DNA of 64,000 nucleotides from an uncultured Duncaniella sp. (GTDB lineage: Bacteria > Bacteroidota > Bacteroidia > Bacteroidales > Muribaculaceae): positions 62,001 through 126,000 of the forward strand of contig CATWQI010000006.1 in assembly GCA_958352885.1 (NCBI GenBank), given 5' to 3'. Positions within the stretch are counted from its first letter, which is position 1. Every line of letters starts with the position of its first letter. The notes under the pieces were generated by a model that saw only the letters and a list, made by a program, of their open reading frames with translations, did no database searches and was not told the DNA's origin. Shown here piece after piece: positions 34,774 to 44,093 of the stretch. The position numbers and the translations under genes are program-made.

Positions 34774-34835
34774 GACGGGCAATGGATAATTGATGATGAA
34801 GTTTTAGGAATTGTCAATTGTCGGTTGCCCGTTTT
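34774..34835 (+). terminator. Long imperfect stem-loop after gpmI
   Basis: ACGGGCAA (34775-34782) pairs with TTGCCCGT (34825-34832), extended inward by an imperfect helix around ATAATTGA and TCAATTGT. TTTT follows. It is a probable terminator 60 bp downstream of gpmI and just before the serine dehydratase gene. Confidence 0.55.
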
Positions 34836-34863
34836 GTCGCAGTATATTTTTATAGCCTCTGAT

Positions 34864-36063
34864 ATGGAATCAATCAAACAGTTATATAAGATAGGGCATG
34901 GCCCATCGAGCAGCCATACCATGGGACCGCTTAAGGCGGCTCAGGAGTTCGGGAGCAAGTATAATAATGCCGCCGGCTTTGAGGTGACGCTTTACGGCTC
35001 GCTTGCCGGTACGGGCAAAGGACACATGACCGATGTGGCTATTCTTGATGCTCTCAATCCGATAGCTCCCACGTCGATTGTGTGGCAGCCGGATATATTT
35101 CTCCCGTTCCATCCTAATGGAATGAGGTTCCGTGCCCTGGATGCTGCGGGTAAGGAGATTGGCAGCGATACGGTGTACTCGATAGGTGGCGGCGACATAC
35201 TTCACGAGGGTGAGGAGCGGCGACCGAAGGAAGAGGTGTACGGAATGTCGAAGATAGCCGATATACTTGCCTGGGCTGAAAAGTCGGGTCGCAGTTTCTG
35301 GGAATACGTGGAGCTTAACGAGAATAGTGACGTGTGGGATTACCTGCGTGAGGTGTGGCAGGTGATGCGTGAGGCTGTGGAACGTGGGATAGATGCCGAA
35401 GGGGTGCTTCCCGGCGGTCTTGGCGTGAGACGCAAGGCTGTGTCATATTACCTGCATGCGTCCGGGCACAATGATTCGCTCAGAAGCCGCGGACTTGTGT
35501 ATGCTTACGCTCTTGCCGTGAGCGAGGAGAATGCATCGGGCGGGAAGATAGTCACAGCGCCCACCTGCGGTTCGTGCGGTGTGCTTCCGGCGGTTCTCTA
35601 TCATCTGTCCACTTCCAAGGGGTTTTCGGACAAACGCATATTGCGGGCGCTTGCCACTGCCGGACTTTTCGGCAATGTCGTCAAGCACAATGCATCGGTG
35701 TCGGGAGCTGAGGTGGGATGTCAGGGTGAGGTCGGCGTGGCGTGTGCCATGGCAGCGGCAGCCGCTTCGCAGCTGTTTGGCGGCACTCCTGCCCAGATTG
35801 AGTACTCAGCCGAGATGGGGCTCGAACACCATCTCGGGCTTACGTGTGACCCTGTGTGCGGACTGGTGCAGATACCGTGTATAGAGCGTAATGCCTACGC
35901 TGCCGCGAGGGCTCTTGACAGTAATTTGTACTCGTCGTTTTCCGACGGTCGCCATTCGGTGTCGTTTGACAGGATTGTGGAGGTGATGAAGCAGACGGGT
36001 CATGACCTTCCTTCAATTTACAAGGAGACAGCCCAGGGCGGTCTTGCGGCAATCAGGGAGTAG
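34864..36063 (+). CDS. sdaA: L-serine ammonia-lyase (single-chain, iron-sulfur)
   Basis: Converts L-serine to pyruvate and ammonia. The 399-aa protein combines the beta domain (residues ~1-140, SSSHTMGPLKAA) and the alpha domain. Conserved cysteines for a 4Fe-4S cluster are seen in APTCGSCG, GCQGEVG and CDPVCGLVQIPC. I started at ATG 34864, because MESIKQLYKIGHGPSSSHT is the normal N-terminus and the longer frame would run into the preceding terminator. Confidence 0.95.
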   Translation: MESIKQLYKIGHGPSSSHTMGPLKAAQEFGSKYNNAAGFEVTLYGSLAGTGKGHMTDVAILDALNPIAPTSIVWQPDIFLPFHPNGMRFRALDAAGKEIGSDTVYSIGGGDILHEGEERRPKEEVYGMSKIADILAWAEKSGRSFWEYVELNENSDVWDYLREVWQVMREAVERGIDAEGVLPGGLGVRRKAVSYYLHASGHNDSLRSRGLVYAYALAVSEENASGGKIVTAPTCGSCGVLPAVLYHLSTSKGFSDKRILRALATAGLFGNVVKHNASVSGAEVGCQGEVGVACAMAAAAASQLFGGTPAQIEYSAEMGLEHHLGLTCDPVCGLVQIPCIERNAYAAARALDSNLYSSFSDGRHSVSFDRIVEVMKQTGHDLPSIYKETAQGGLAAIRE

Positions 36064-36114
36064 AGTCGGGCATACCGCCAAGGATTCTTTTAGAATACTG
36101 CCGTATAAATGATT

Positions 36115-36153
36115 AAGGGGCTAAAGATGCTGTGACGCATGCTTTAGCCCCTT
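36115..36153. terminator. Hairpin between convergent sdaA and GH31 genes
   Basis: AAGGGGCTAAAG (36115-36126) pairs with CTTTAGCCCCTT (36142-36153), with a second short ATGC/GCAT stem inside. Neither side has a long T-run, so it may act as a shared but modest terminator. Confidence 0.55.
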
Positions 36154-36182
36154 GTCAGTTTCTATAGGTTGTTTTGGTTCAG

Positions 36183-38516
36183 TCAGATTTCTACTTCCCT
36201 GAGTGTTTCGCCGGGGATGTAGAGCGAGCCGTGGGCTTTGCCTTTGAATTTGTCTGACTTATAGGTTTTCCAATGTACTTTGTTCCAGTCAATATTGTCG
36301 GTCGACTGTGCCACTGGGATGTGGGGGAGCGCAGTGCCGTCCTTCACCATTATCACTACCGGCAGCTCGGCGGTGTCTATGTGGTTCCATCCCGGAGAAT
36401 ATGTCTTGCCTGTCTGATAGTCAATCCATTTGTCCTTGCCGGGTAGATATACGTTGCGTGATGTACCGTCCTCGAGCATCGGTGCCACGAGCATTGATTC
36501 GCCAAACATGTACTGGTCATCAATCATCCATGCTCCGGGGTCGTCGGGGAATTCAACGAGGAGTGCCCGCATCATCGGCAGGCCGCTGTCGGTGCACTTT
36601 TTAGCCTGCGCATATACGTATGGCATGAGTTTGTACTTCAACTCGGCGCATTTGCGGAAATAGTCTGTAAATTCCTTGCCGTAGAGCCATGGCTCGGTCG
36701 GGGGTGCTCCGTGTACACGGCTGTGGGAGGTCAGGAAGCCGTAAGGAAGCCAGCGCCGGTAAAGATTTTCCGGAGAGTCTGTGACGAAACCGCCTATGTC
36801 GTTTGACCAGAAGCAGAATCCGCTGAGACCAAGCGAAAGTCCTGCCCGGAGTGTTCCGAGGAAGCCAGCGTCAGTAGTAGCGGCATCACCGCCCCAGTGC
36901 AGCGGATAACGCTGAGAACCAGCCCACGCTGAGCGGGCCCATATGATATTCTCGCCGTGGAGTTGCTTGGTTATTTCAGCCACGGCACGGTTGTAGCGTA
37001 CAGGATACAGATTATGCTCGTATAGACCGCTGCGTCCGTTGGAATAGATGGCATCGAGGGGTGCGCCTTCTCCGAAGTCAACCTTTATGGCTCCAACGCC
37101 TTGCTTGATGAGGTTTCCAAGCTTGTCCTGATACCAACTTACTGTTTCGGGGTTGGTAAAGTCGAGCACCACATCCTCGTAAGGGAGTTCTCCACGCCCG
37201 TTACGTACGTATAGCCCCCGTTCCACCAGTTCGGGGAAGAATTTGTTTTTAGGTGTGAAATACGGAAGTTGCCACAAGCAGGTGCGGAATCCCTGCTCCT
37301 TGAGGTCGGCAAGCATTTTGGCGGGGTTGTCGAAGCGTTCGGAGGCGAATGCGTAGTCGCATTGCCAGTCAACACCGAACCATCCGGTGTCAAAATGTAT
37401 CACGTCTGCCGGTATTTTGTTGGCGCGGAGCTGTTTTGCCACTTCCCTTCCCTCAGCCTCGCTGAAGTAGGTGATGCGGCTCATCCATGTGCCGAAGGAC
37501 CACAGCGGTGGCATCTCAGGTCGACCTACGAGTGCGGTATATTCACCCAGTACTTCCTTGGGGTCACCGAGGAACAGGAATATGTCCACCACTTCGTCCG
37601 CCATGAAGAGTTTTGTCGCGCCTACATAGCTCGCGCCGAAGTCGACTGTTACCGGAGCGGAGGTGTGCATGAACATGCCGTAGCCACGGTTAGAGAGGAA
37701 GAACGGGATGGGCTTGTACATATCGGGTGTCTCCGGGCCCTGCGGGTCTGTGACGAAGAGGTTGAGCTTCTGTCCCGCCTTGTTGAGGGCTGTGGCGCTT
37801 TCACCGCAGCCATATATGCGTTCGCCCGGCATGAGGGAGAACACCGGATTGACCGAGCGTGAATTATCGGCTCCACGCTTGATGAAGCTGAAAGGGGCTA
37901 CCTTTACCTGCGTGGAGTCATTGTCGCTCCACACACGGCTCTTGGTCATCACCTTCCCGTCGGCATCCTTGAGCACGAGGCGCCAGGGGTGTCGCTGTAT
38001 TTCGAGGGAGCCGCAGGCTGAGGTATATGTCACGGCGTTGTCACTCTGTGTCACTTTCCAGGCGGAACGGTTGACGGGAGGAGTTCCTGCCAGCATCGGG
38101 TCATCGGCGGGTTCGGCGGGGATTACGGGAGAGGTGTACATCCTGATGCGCAGTGTGCGGTCATTGACCGGCTCGACGCTCATGCGGAGTTCGGGGTCAT
38201 TATCGTAGGCTGTGTCGGGAAAGTCGAGTGACTTCAGCGGCTGATGCAGGTAGGTGTTGGCGTTGAATGCCTGGCGCGGCATGAGCTGGTGGCGTACCCA
38301 TTTCACTGTCCCCACGCCGGTAGCGGCATCAAAGGACGCAAGGCTGTCGGCGAAGAAATAGTGGTTGCTTAGGTCGGAGAAGTCCTGGCTCATATCCTTG
38401 GACTGGGACAGCAGATACTGTACACCTCCATTGGTCCGCAGTTGTGCCCGGGCACTGAGAGAGAGGCATGCGCTGAGAGCTGCCGCTGCAATAATAGCAA
38501 TGGATTTAGTTTTCAT
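36183..38516 (-). CDS. GH31 glycoside hydrolase, alpha-xylosidase/alpha-glucosidase type
   Basis: A 777-aa exported enzyme (signal peptide residues 1-24, ending LSARAQ) that removes terminal alpha-xylose or alpha-glucose. The catalytic barrel has GTWMSRITYF, the nucleophile Asp in IKVDFGEGAP and the acid/base Asp in HWGGDAAT. The KxDFGE form resembles YicI-type alpha-xylosidases, but specificity is not certain. A -7 box TACTTTTG (38540-38547, minus) lies 23 nt upstream. With the GH2 enzyme next to it, xyloglucan-type side chains are a possible target. Confidence 0.9.
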   Translation of the reverse strand: MKTKSIAIIAAAALSACLSLSARAQLRTNGGVQYLLSQSKDMSQDFSDLSNHYFFADSLASFDAATGVGTVKWVRHQLMPRQAFNANTYLHQPLKSLDFPDTAYDNDPELRMSVEPVNDRTLRIRMYTSPVIPAEPADDPMLAGTPPVNRSAWKVTQSDNAVTYTSACGSLEIQRHPWRLVLKDADGKVMTKSRVWSDNDSTQVKVAPFSFIKRGADNSRSVNPVFSLMPGERIYGCGESATALNKAGQKLNLFVTDPQGPETPDMYKPIPFFLSNRGYGMFMHTSAPVTVDFGASYVGATKLFMADEVVDIFLFLGDPKEVLGEYTALVGRPEMPPLWSFGTWMSRITYFSEAEGREVAKQLRANKIPADVIHFDTGWFGVDWQCDYAFASERFDNPAKMLADLKEQGFRTCLWQLPYFTPKNKFFPELVERGLYVRNGRGELPYEDVVLDFTNPETVSWYQDKLGNLIKQGVGAIKVDFGEGAPLDAIYSNGRSGLYEHNLYPVRYNRAVAEITKQLHGENIIWARSAWAGSQRYPLHWGGDAATTDAGFLGTLRAGLSLGLSGFCFWSNDIGGFVTDSPENLYRRWLPYGFLTSHSRVHGAPPTEPWLYGKEFTDYFRKCAELKYKLMPYVYAQAKKCTDSGLPMMRALLVEFPDDPGAWMIDDQYMFGESMLVAPMLEDGTSRNVYLPGKDKWIDYQTGKTYSPGWNHIDTAELPVVIMVKDGTALPHIPVAQSTDNIDWNKVHWKTYKSDKFKGKAHGSLYIPGETLREVEI

Positions 38517-38631
38517 GTGATTCGGTTTTGTTAGATAAGCAAAAGTAATACTTTTCCCGGAATTTTAAAAGCCGGGGCGAAAAATTCCAATCATTTGGCT
38601 ATATATTTGTAAAACAGTATGCTAAAGATAA

Positions 38632-38661
38632 AGCGAGAGGCTCATCTGAACCTCTCGCTTA
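38632..38661 (-). terminator. Hairpin after the GH2 gene
   Basis: AAGCGAGAGG (38632-38641) pairs with CCTCTCGCTT (38652-38661) around a 10-nt loop. On the minus strand a moderately T-rich stretch follows. It probably ends the GH2 transcript before the GH31 promoter. Confidence 0.5.
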
Positions 38662-38747
38662 TTAGAATATTTTATTGTCGGTGATGTCTGGTATCGGAAA
38701 TATTTTTTTGACAAATGTCTGTGTGGTTTTCAGTGTAGGCAATAAAA

Positions 38748-41180
38748 TCATTCAGTTATCAAGGAAATTTTTGCCTGTCGTATTCCCGGAACTGAAGCGT
38801 TGACTTTTACACTGCCACAATTACGTGTGGAGCGAAGAATAATAAGTGCGCGCCCACGGTAAAGCGGTGTTGAATTATTTTCAAATCCAATGTCAGTGAA
38901 ATGGTTGCCATTGTCGAGTGCGAGCATATTTGCTTCCCCGTCAACATTGACTGTCAGCTCGCCCTCATAGTTGTCAACAGGATTCCCCTTTGCATCGACA
39001 GCAGTAACCCTGATATATCGGAGGTCCATACCGTCGGCTTTCCAAAGACCGGTGCTTTCATCCTCGATAGTGAGTCGTACAGCCTTTCCGGGTGAATTAA
39101 GGCTGTGTCGGGCAACCTCTCGACCCTGGTTGCGCCCTACGGCTTCTACCTTCCCGGGTTCCCACTCAATGGCACGCCATAAGAATTTATTCTGCACTTT
39201 GTCGTTCTCCCGGTTGTTGCGTTTTATGCCAAGGCTTTTCCCGTTACGGAACAGTTCCACTTCGTCACAGTTTGACGAAACTTCAAGTGTTATACTGTCA
39301 CCCTTGACGGGCCGCCAGTAAAAATGGCTCATTTCAGCACGACCTGAGAGAATGTCGTTCCAGATAATACTTTTCTGTTCTCCGTCAAGCACTCCTATGT
39401 GCACCTGCGGTTCATCAACAAAGCATGAGCGTACCAGCCATGCACGGGGATAGGGGAGCAGAGTATGGTCAAAAAATGAATAGTTCCATCCTTTTTTAGG
39501 CCATCCGTCACTTTCGCCCCAGTACTCAATGGCACCCCAGTAGCATAATCCTACAGTTGATTCACGATCCATACGTAACCATGGTGTCACAAGGTCGTTT
39601 ACACTTGCTTCACTTTGGAAAATAGTGAGATTAGGATCAATCTTTTTATATTGCGGGTAGTCAGCGTACTCATAGTTGTATGATGCCACCTCTGTAATGC
39701 GGGAGAGCTCGGGAGGGATAATGTTGGCTTTCTCCCTGAAGCCGGGGTCAGCTCTTCGTATTCCGTTTGCTCTTGCGGGATACATGGCGGCTGTAGAAGG
39801 ACGACTGGAGTCATAGCGCTTCAGGAAAGTGTCAAGAATCCGGAAGGTGGTGACACCCCAGTCGCCTGTCATGTAACCGGAGGCATTTTCACGATGCTGC
39901 ATTTCATTACCCAGACTCCACATTACGATACATGGATGGTTACGGTCACGTTTCACCCATTCTGTCATCAGCGAAGGCCACACGTTCATAAATGACTCCC
40001 TGCCTCCCCAGCAGTTGCCGTCATTACTCCATTTATCCACAAATTCATCAACGACGAGGAATCCCATCTCATCGCAAAGGTCATAGAAAACCGGTGGATA
40101 AGGATTGTGAGAACAACGGACCGCATTATAACCGAACTCCCTGAGAGTTTTTAGCTGCCGCTTGATAGCCGCAGGAAAAGCCGCCACGCCAACTCCTCCG
40201 AAATCAACATGGTTTGCAATTCCTTGCATGAATACTTTTTCTCCGTTAAGGCGGAAACCATAATCGGGTCCGTAGTCAATGACCCGGAATCCGAAACGGG
40301 TGTCGACAGTGTCGGTCGGCTTGCCATTGACATACATAGTCATCCGGCATGTGTATAATTTATTAAGGTTATCCGGAGCACCGGGCGAAGTTACTGTCCA
40401 TACACGGGGAGATTTGACCGTAAGGATAGGAAGTTTAACCTCATACAGATGCAGCCGGGACATTTCCGGAGCGGCGGTAAGAGGTGTTGAAGCAATGCAA
40501 TTGCCGTCAGCATCAATAATTTCCGCTTTGAAATCAACCTTGCCCTTCTCAAGGATGTTTCCCGGCACCTCAGCCTGTGTTCTTACAATCCACTCGTCGT
40601 TGTCTGTTTTTTCCGTGACTACGTATACTCCGTGCCGTGCCATTGACATCGTATCAGAGACGATAATGTGTACATTACGATTTATACCTCCTCCTGTGTA
40701 CCACCTCGAACCATCAGCCGGACCCGTATGGGTGTATACGGCAATCAGATTGTCGTCGCCATATCTCAGTCTGTCGGTCATATCACATTCAAACCCGCAA
40801 TAGCCATATTCAGTCGAGCCTATCTTTTCCCCGTTAAGATATACATCGCCATAGTACATGAGTCCTTCAAAATCCAACATTACCCTTCTGCCTTTCCATG
40901 ATTCATCCGGGCGGAAACTTTTCCTGAACCATGCTCCTGACATGTCCTTGAATCCGCGTGACGGCTTTGCGCCAGGATTCCAAGGCATGTTAAGCTGAAA
41001 ATCTTTTGGAAGGTCAACACACTCCCATGAACTGTCATCTGTGCCGGCTCTTTCTCCTCCGGCAAACTCGCCCAGATGAAATCGCCAATCAAAATTAAAA
41101 AGCACCGAGTCTCTTCGGGCAGCCTCAGTCATAGCGGTTCCCAGCATTAAAGCCAGGAGCGGAACAATAAATTTTTTCAT
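38748..41180 (-). CDS. GH2 beta-galactosidase-type glycoside hydrolase
   Basis: An exported GH2 enzyme of 810 aa with the signal peptide KKFIVPLLALMLGTAMTEA. The order is: sugar-binding jelly roll (residues ~20-190), immunoglobulin-like domain, (beta/alpha)8 catalytic domain with the acid/base Glu in MWSLGNEMQ and a probable nucleophile Glu in IFQSEASV, then C-terminal beta domains. Beta-galactosidase is the likeliest activity. I chose ATG 41180; a TTG nine bases upstream is also open. A direct-repeat operator and a propeller-AraC regulator lie immediately upstream. Confidence 0.88.
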   Translation of the reverse strand: MKKFIVPLLALMLGTAMTEAARRDSVLFNFDWRFHLGEFAGGERAGTDDSSWECVDLPKDFQLNMPWNPGAKPSRGFKDMSGAWFRKSFRPDESWKGRRVMLDFEGLMYYGDVYLNGEKIGSTEYGYCGFECDMTDRLRYGDDNLIAVYTHTGPADGSRWYTGGGINRNVHIIVSDTMSMARHGVYVVTEKTDNDEWIVRTQAEVPGNILEKGKVDFKAEIIDADGNCIASTPLTAAPEMSRLHLYEVKLPILTVKSPRVWTVTSPGAPDNLNKLYTCRMTMYVNGKPTDTVDTRFGFRVIDYGPDYGFRLNGEKVFMQGIANHVDFGGVGVAAFPAAIKRQLKTLREFGYNAVRCSHNPYPPVFYDLCDEMGFLVVDEFVDKWSNDGNCWGGRESFMNVWPSLMTEWVKRDRNHPCIVMWSLGNEMQHRENASGYMTGDWGVTTFRILDTFLKRYDSSRPSTAAMYPARANGIRRADPGFREKANIIPPELSRITEVASYNYEYADYPQYKKIDPNLTIFQSEASVNDLVTPWLRMDRESTVGLCYWGAIEYWGESDGWPKKGWNYSFFDHTLLPYPRAWLVRSCFVDEPQVHIGVLDGEQKSIIWNDILSGRAEMSHFYWRPVKGDSITLEVSSNCDEVELFRNGKSLGIKRNNRENDKVQNKFLWRAIEWEPGKVEAVGRNQGREVARHSLNSPGKAVRLTIEDESTGLWKADGMDLRYIRVTAVDAKGNPVDNYEGELTVNVDGEANMLALDNGNHFTDIGFENNSTPLYRGRALIILRSTRNCGSVKVNASVPGIRQAKISLITE

Positions 41181-41217
41181 AGAATCCAATTTTGTATGAA
41201 CCGTAAAAATTTTGCCG

Positions 41218-41225
41218 CAAATTTA
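41218..41225 (-). promoter_or_regulatory. -7 box of the GH2 gene
   Basis: TAAATTTG on the minus strand at 41218-41225. A TTTG occurs only 15 nt upstream (41241-41244), shorter than the usual 19-21, which fits a promoter that needs an activator. Confidence 0.55.
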
Positions 41226-41252
41226 GTAACCGCATGAAATCAAATGGTTATG

Positions 41253-41282
41253 AATTTGTACGAATGTTTACAAATTTGTACG
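41253..41282. promoter_or_regulatory. Direct-repeat operator, AATTTGTACG twice with a 20-bp period
   Basis: AATTTGTACG at 41253-41262 and again, exactly, at 41273-41282. The 20-bp spacing puts both on the same DNA face, as for an AraC-family dimer. The site lies directly upstream of the weak -33 region of the GH2 promoter. Confidence 0.6.
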
Positions 41283-41287
41283 GACAA

Positions 41288-42337
41288 TCATTTTTTGTCG
41301 CTATTGGTGCCGTTTTTACGGTATTGAGAGGGTGAAATCCCATACAACTGCTTGAATACTGTGGTAAGATATTGGGGGGTGCCGAATCCAACTTTATATG
41401 CGACTTCAGCAATAGTCATGTGTTCTTCCTTCAGCATCTCTGCCGCTTTTTCAATACGTCGTTTACGAAGATATTCTTTTGGAGAGCATCCAAGTAAACT
41501 GTTTACTTTATTATAAAAGCGGGTACGACCGTAATTCATTGACATGGCAAGGCGGTCAACTCCCAAATCACTTTCTGCCATGTGCTCATCAATGTAAGTA
41601 TTCAAGGTTGTTATAAAATCCCGGTCACGATTATCGGTAATAAGCTCCGGCAACCGATTGTTTACCTGAGGTAAACATGTATTATCATTCTTTGTCCTTT
41701 GCTGTTTTTTTCTGAAAAACATAAATGACATGAGTAAAAGAAGTGCTATTGTGGCGAATGCAACGACTTTTGTAACTCCTGAAGAATGGGCAACTGTTAT
41801 TTCGACTTTTTTCTCGGTAAAGTGACCAGCTGGCGAAATTGCCCGCACCATAAATATGTGTCTGCCCGGAGATAAATTGCTATATGAAACCATAGGCACA
41901 CCTTCGGTCATTATCCATGAGCTGTCAATCCCTTCCATTTTATAACTGAACCTTGCCGAAGGGTCAAATGACAAATCTGTAAAACAAATGGTTATTGAGC
42001 CTTCGTTTTCTTCAAGAGATAAGGAATATGAGTCATTCTTGTCCGAGATACTTATTTTAGACAGTACTGAATTGTTGCCGGAAAGAACATCTGAAATGAA
42101 AATGTTAACAGGGATATTGCGTTTAATTACGTCGTCACTACTTAACACCACCACTCCGTCACCGGTGCCGAAAGCCATAAGTCCGTCGGCAATCTCTGCT
42201 ACGCAGCCCCGTTGGTAAACGTTTTTTTCCGTATTATTTTCAAAATGCAATTTTGCAGGATAGATTGAGCTATGGTCATACATGAATAGAGCTTCGTCTG
42301 TCCCAATCCATAGATTTCCTTCAGCATCACAGCTCAA
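41288..42337 (-). CDS. C-terminal part of a frameshifted propeller-Y_Y_Y-AraC regulator
   Basis: A 349-aa frame containing the last propeller blade (DAEGNLWIGTDEALFMYD), a Y_Y_Y immunoglobulin-like domain (residues ~90-180), one membrane helix (VVAFATIALLLLMSFMFF, residues ~188-205) and a C-terminal AraC-type double HTH (residues ~235-340, ending GFGTPQYLTTVFKQLYGISPSQYRK). No histidine kinase or receiver domain lies between. The frame starts at a TTG. The upstream codons of this frame also read as propeller sequence, so it is the rest of the 42334-43965 gene, separated by a one-base frameshift. Confidence 0.8.
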   Translation of the reverse strand: MSCDAEGNLWIGTDEALFMYDHSSIYPAKLHFENNTEKNVYQRGCVAEIADGLMAFGTGDGVVVLSSDDVIKRNIPVNIFISDVLSGNNSVLSKISISDKNDSYSLSLEENEGSITICFTDLSFDPSARFSYKMEGIDSSWIMTEGVPMVSYSNLSPGRHIFMVRAISPAGHFTEKKVEITVAHSSGVTKVVAFATIALLLLMSFMFFRKKQQRTKNDNTCLPQVNNRLPELITDNRDRDFITTLNTYIDEHMAESDLGVDRLAMSMNYGRTRFYNKVNSLLGCSPKEYLRKRRIEKAAEMLKEEHMTIAEVAYKVGFGTPQYLTTVFKQLYGISPSQYRKNGTNSDKK

Positions 42338-43965
42338 GAGTTGAATGTCGGCTGTCGGAGAGAGCCATTCAGCAGCTTCAGGTACAATTGTTTATTTAAC
42401 AGTGCGGATGAGTTGTCGATGTAGTATAGTCCTGCCTTCTCGGAGCCTATCCAAATCCGTCCTGTCGTATCCTCAGTCAAAACATTGATTCTTACGCCTC
42501 CTGAAACCGGAAGGAAAAGCATATTTCCGGATGAAACGGCATTATCATTTAAAAGTGAGTCGGGATTCCAGATAATTATGCCGTTGTCAGTAGCTCCCCA
42601 CATATTCCCATATTTATCCAAGAGGAGTTGCCTCACATTGCTACGCTTATCGTAAGACATGAAATGTCTGAAACTGAAAGAGTCTGATGCGCCTCCGGTG
42701 GCAACTACACAATCAAGAAACCCGGAGCCGCCTACCCATATACGTCCGCTTGCATCGACTTTCACTGCATCAACCCTGTTGCCTCCGATAGCTTCGTCAT
42801 CCCCGTTATTCATCTTGTACCAACGGTTGTCAATCATAAGTCCGTTGTTACGGGTGGCTATCCATGGAGTTCCCCAAGGTGAGATATCTGCATCAAGGTA
42901 TTCCAGACCCGATGGAAATTTCGTCACCTCTATGACTTTGTTATTTGGAAAATCAATCACACCTACATTTCCGGCATCATTCGCCACGAGAATTAAGCCA
43001 TTATGCAGCTTTTTCAGCAGTTTTATTTCCCGGGCATTATTTTGTGGGCCTGATAACTCTTCCATGCTGACGGTTCGTATGCTGTCCCGGTTCATCTTAA
43101 GCCTGGCTATTCCGCTACGGTTAAATGTAAGCCAAACAGCTCCATCCGGACCGGCTGTCATACTTGTGATAAAGTCGCTTGCCAGAAGTGATGGGAATTG
43201 ATTACCTGTAAGATGGAGTGTTTTGTTTGCTAACGGGTCATGAACAAACAGACCGTTACCGTTGGTTGACACCCATATAATGCTGTCAGAAGACATCACT
43301 GCCGTTATTTTGTAATCGTTATGTTGACGAATCATATCGTCAGTTACAACTTTTAATCTTAGAGAGTCATGACCAACGGATACAGGAATGGAAATTTCTC
43401 CCGTCAGTTCGTCAAATCTGATAACATTACCTCGATTATCTACAAAACGATTCTTGCCAGGGGAGATTTGCGCTGTCCCACCTGTGTCATGGTTCGGATC
43501 TTCAAATTCTAAATTATGAGTATTTAGAATTTTTGATACACCGTTAGTCCACCGTACAAGTAATTGATAATTCCCGATATTGGCAAGCCGTTCGATTCTA
43601 TAACGTGAAAAATCCATGTCATTTTCCTTTTCAGGCAATTTCACGGTAAGATATCTGTACCCATCGTACCTGTATATGCTATAAAGCGAGCTTAACCAGA
43701 CAAATCCATCATCATCCACTGCGATGCTGCGGATATTGTTATCCGGAAGCCCTGCGTCGCTTGAGATAAGTCGTCCGGTAACTTCCGACATTTCCGCTTC
43801 CCGATGTAACTGTACAGACTTGCCGGAAAGAGATGTCACCACTAACCAAAAGACTGTGAAAAGTGAGCGGATATTCGCAAGGCGGAAGATAGAGACTGTT
43901 TGCGACTGAATATCGGAAACGGTCACCGTACGCATATCTATCTCTTTTAGAATTCCTGATAACAT
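42334..43965 (-). CDS. N-terminal part of a frameshifted propeller-Y_Y_Y-AraC regulator
   Basis: A 543-aa frame with an N-terminal hydrophobic segment (residues ~30-48) and a series of two-component-regulator propeller repeats (for example GLPDNNIRSIAVDDDGFVWLSS near residue 75), forming most of a large extracytoplasmic glycan-sensing propeller. It ends in non-homologous residues (LYLKLLNGSLRQPTFNS) where the frame should continue into the Y_Y_Y part. Adding one T to the TTT at 42391-42393 would join both halves into one ~885-aa protein. The start at 43965 lies 5 nt from a -7 box (43971-43978); ATG 43935 is an alternative. Confidence 0.78.
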   Translation of the reverse strand: MLSGILKEIDMRTVTVSDIQSQTVSIFRLANIRSLFTVFWLVVTSLSGKSVQLHREAEMSEVTGRLISSDAGLPDNNIRSIAVDDDGFVWLSSLYSIYRYDGYRYLTVKLPEKENDMDFSRYRIERLANIGNYQLLVRWTNGVSKILNTHNLEFEDPNHDTGGTAQISPGKNRFVDNRGNVIRFDELTGEISIPVSVGHDSLRLKVVTDDMIRQHNDYKITAVMSSDSIIWVSTNGNGLFVHDPLANKTLHLTGNQFPSLLASDFITSMTAGPDGAVWLTFNRSGIARLKMNRDSIRTVSMEELSGPQNNAREIKLLKKLHNGLILVANDAGNVGVIDFPNNKVIEVTKFPSGLEYLDADISPWGTPWIATRNNGLMIDNRWYKMNNGDDEAIGGNRVDAVKVDASGRIWVGGSGFLDCVVATGGASDSFSFRHFMSYDKRSNVRQLLLDKYGNMWGATDNGIIIWNPDSLLNDNAVSSGNMLFLPVSGGVRINVLTEDTTGRIWIGSEKAGLYYIDNSSALLNKQLYLKLLNGSLRQPTFNS

Positions 43966-44093
43966 TACTGCAAAGATAAACCAAATTAGCCATAAAATGA
44001 AACTGTCTCATGTTTTGATTGGTCGTGTTAATGGCTATCTGTTATATCAAAATGTTTAATTTTGCCAACTATTGACCGGGATGTCTATAAACG

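Noticed and set aside
42334..42337. Four-base overlap of the two regulator frames as normal translational coupling of separate genes
   Set aside because: The second frame starts in the middle of a propeller blade at a TTG, and its upstream codons continue the same domain, so a frameshift explains it better.
43996..44058. 20-codon frame (starting MKLSHVLIGR) upstream of the lone TAATTTTG box
   Set aside because: Too short, no initiation signal and no similarity; not supportable as a gene.
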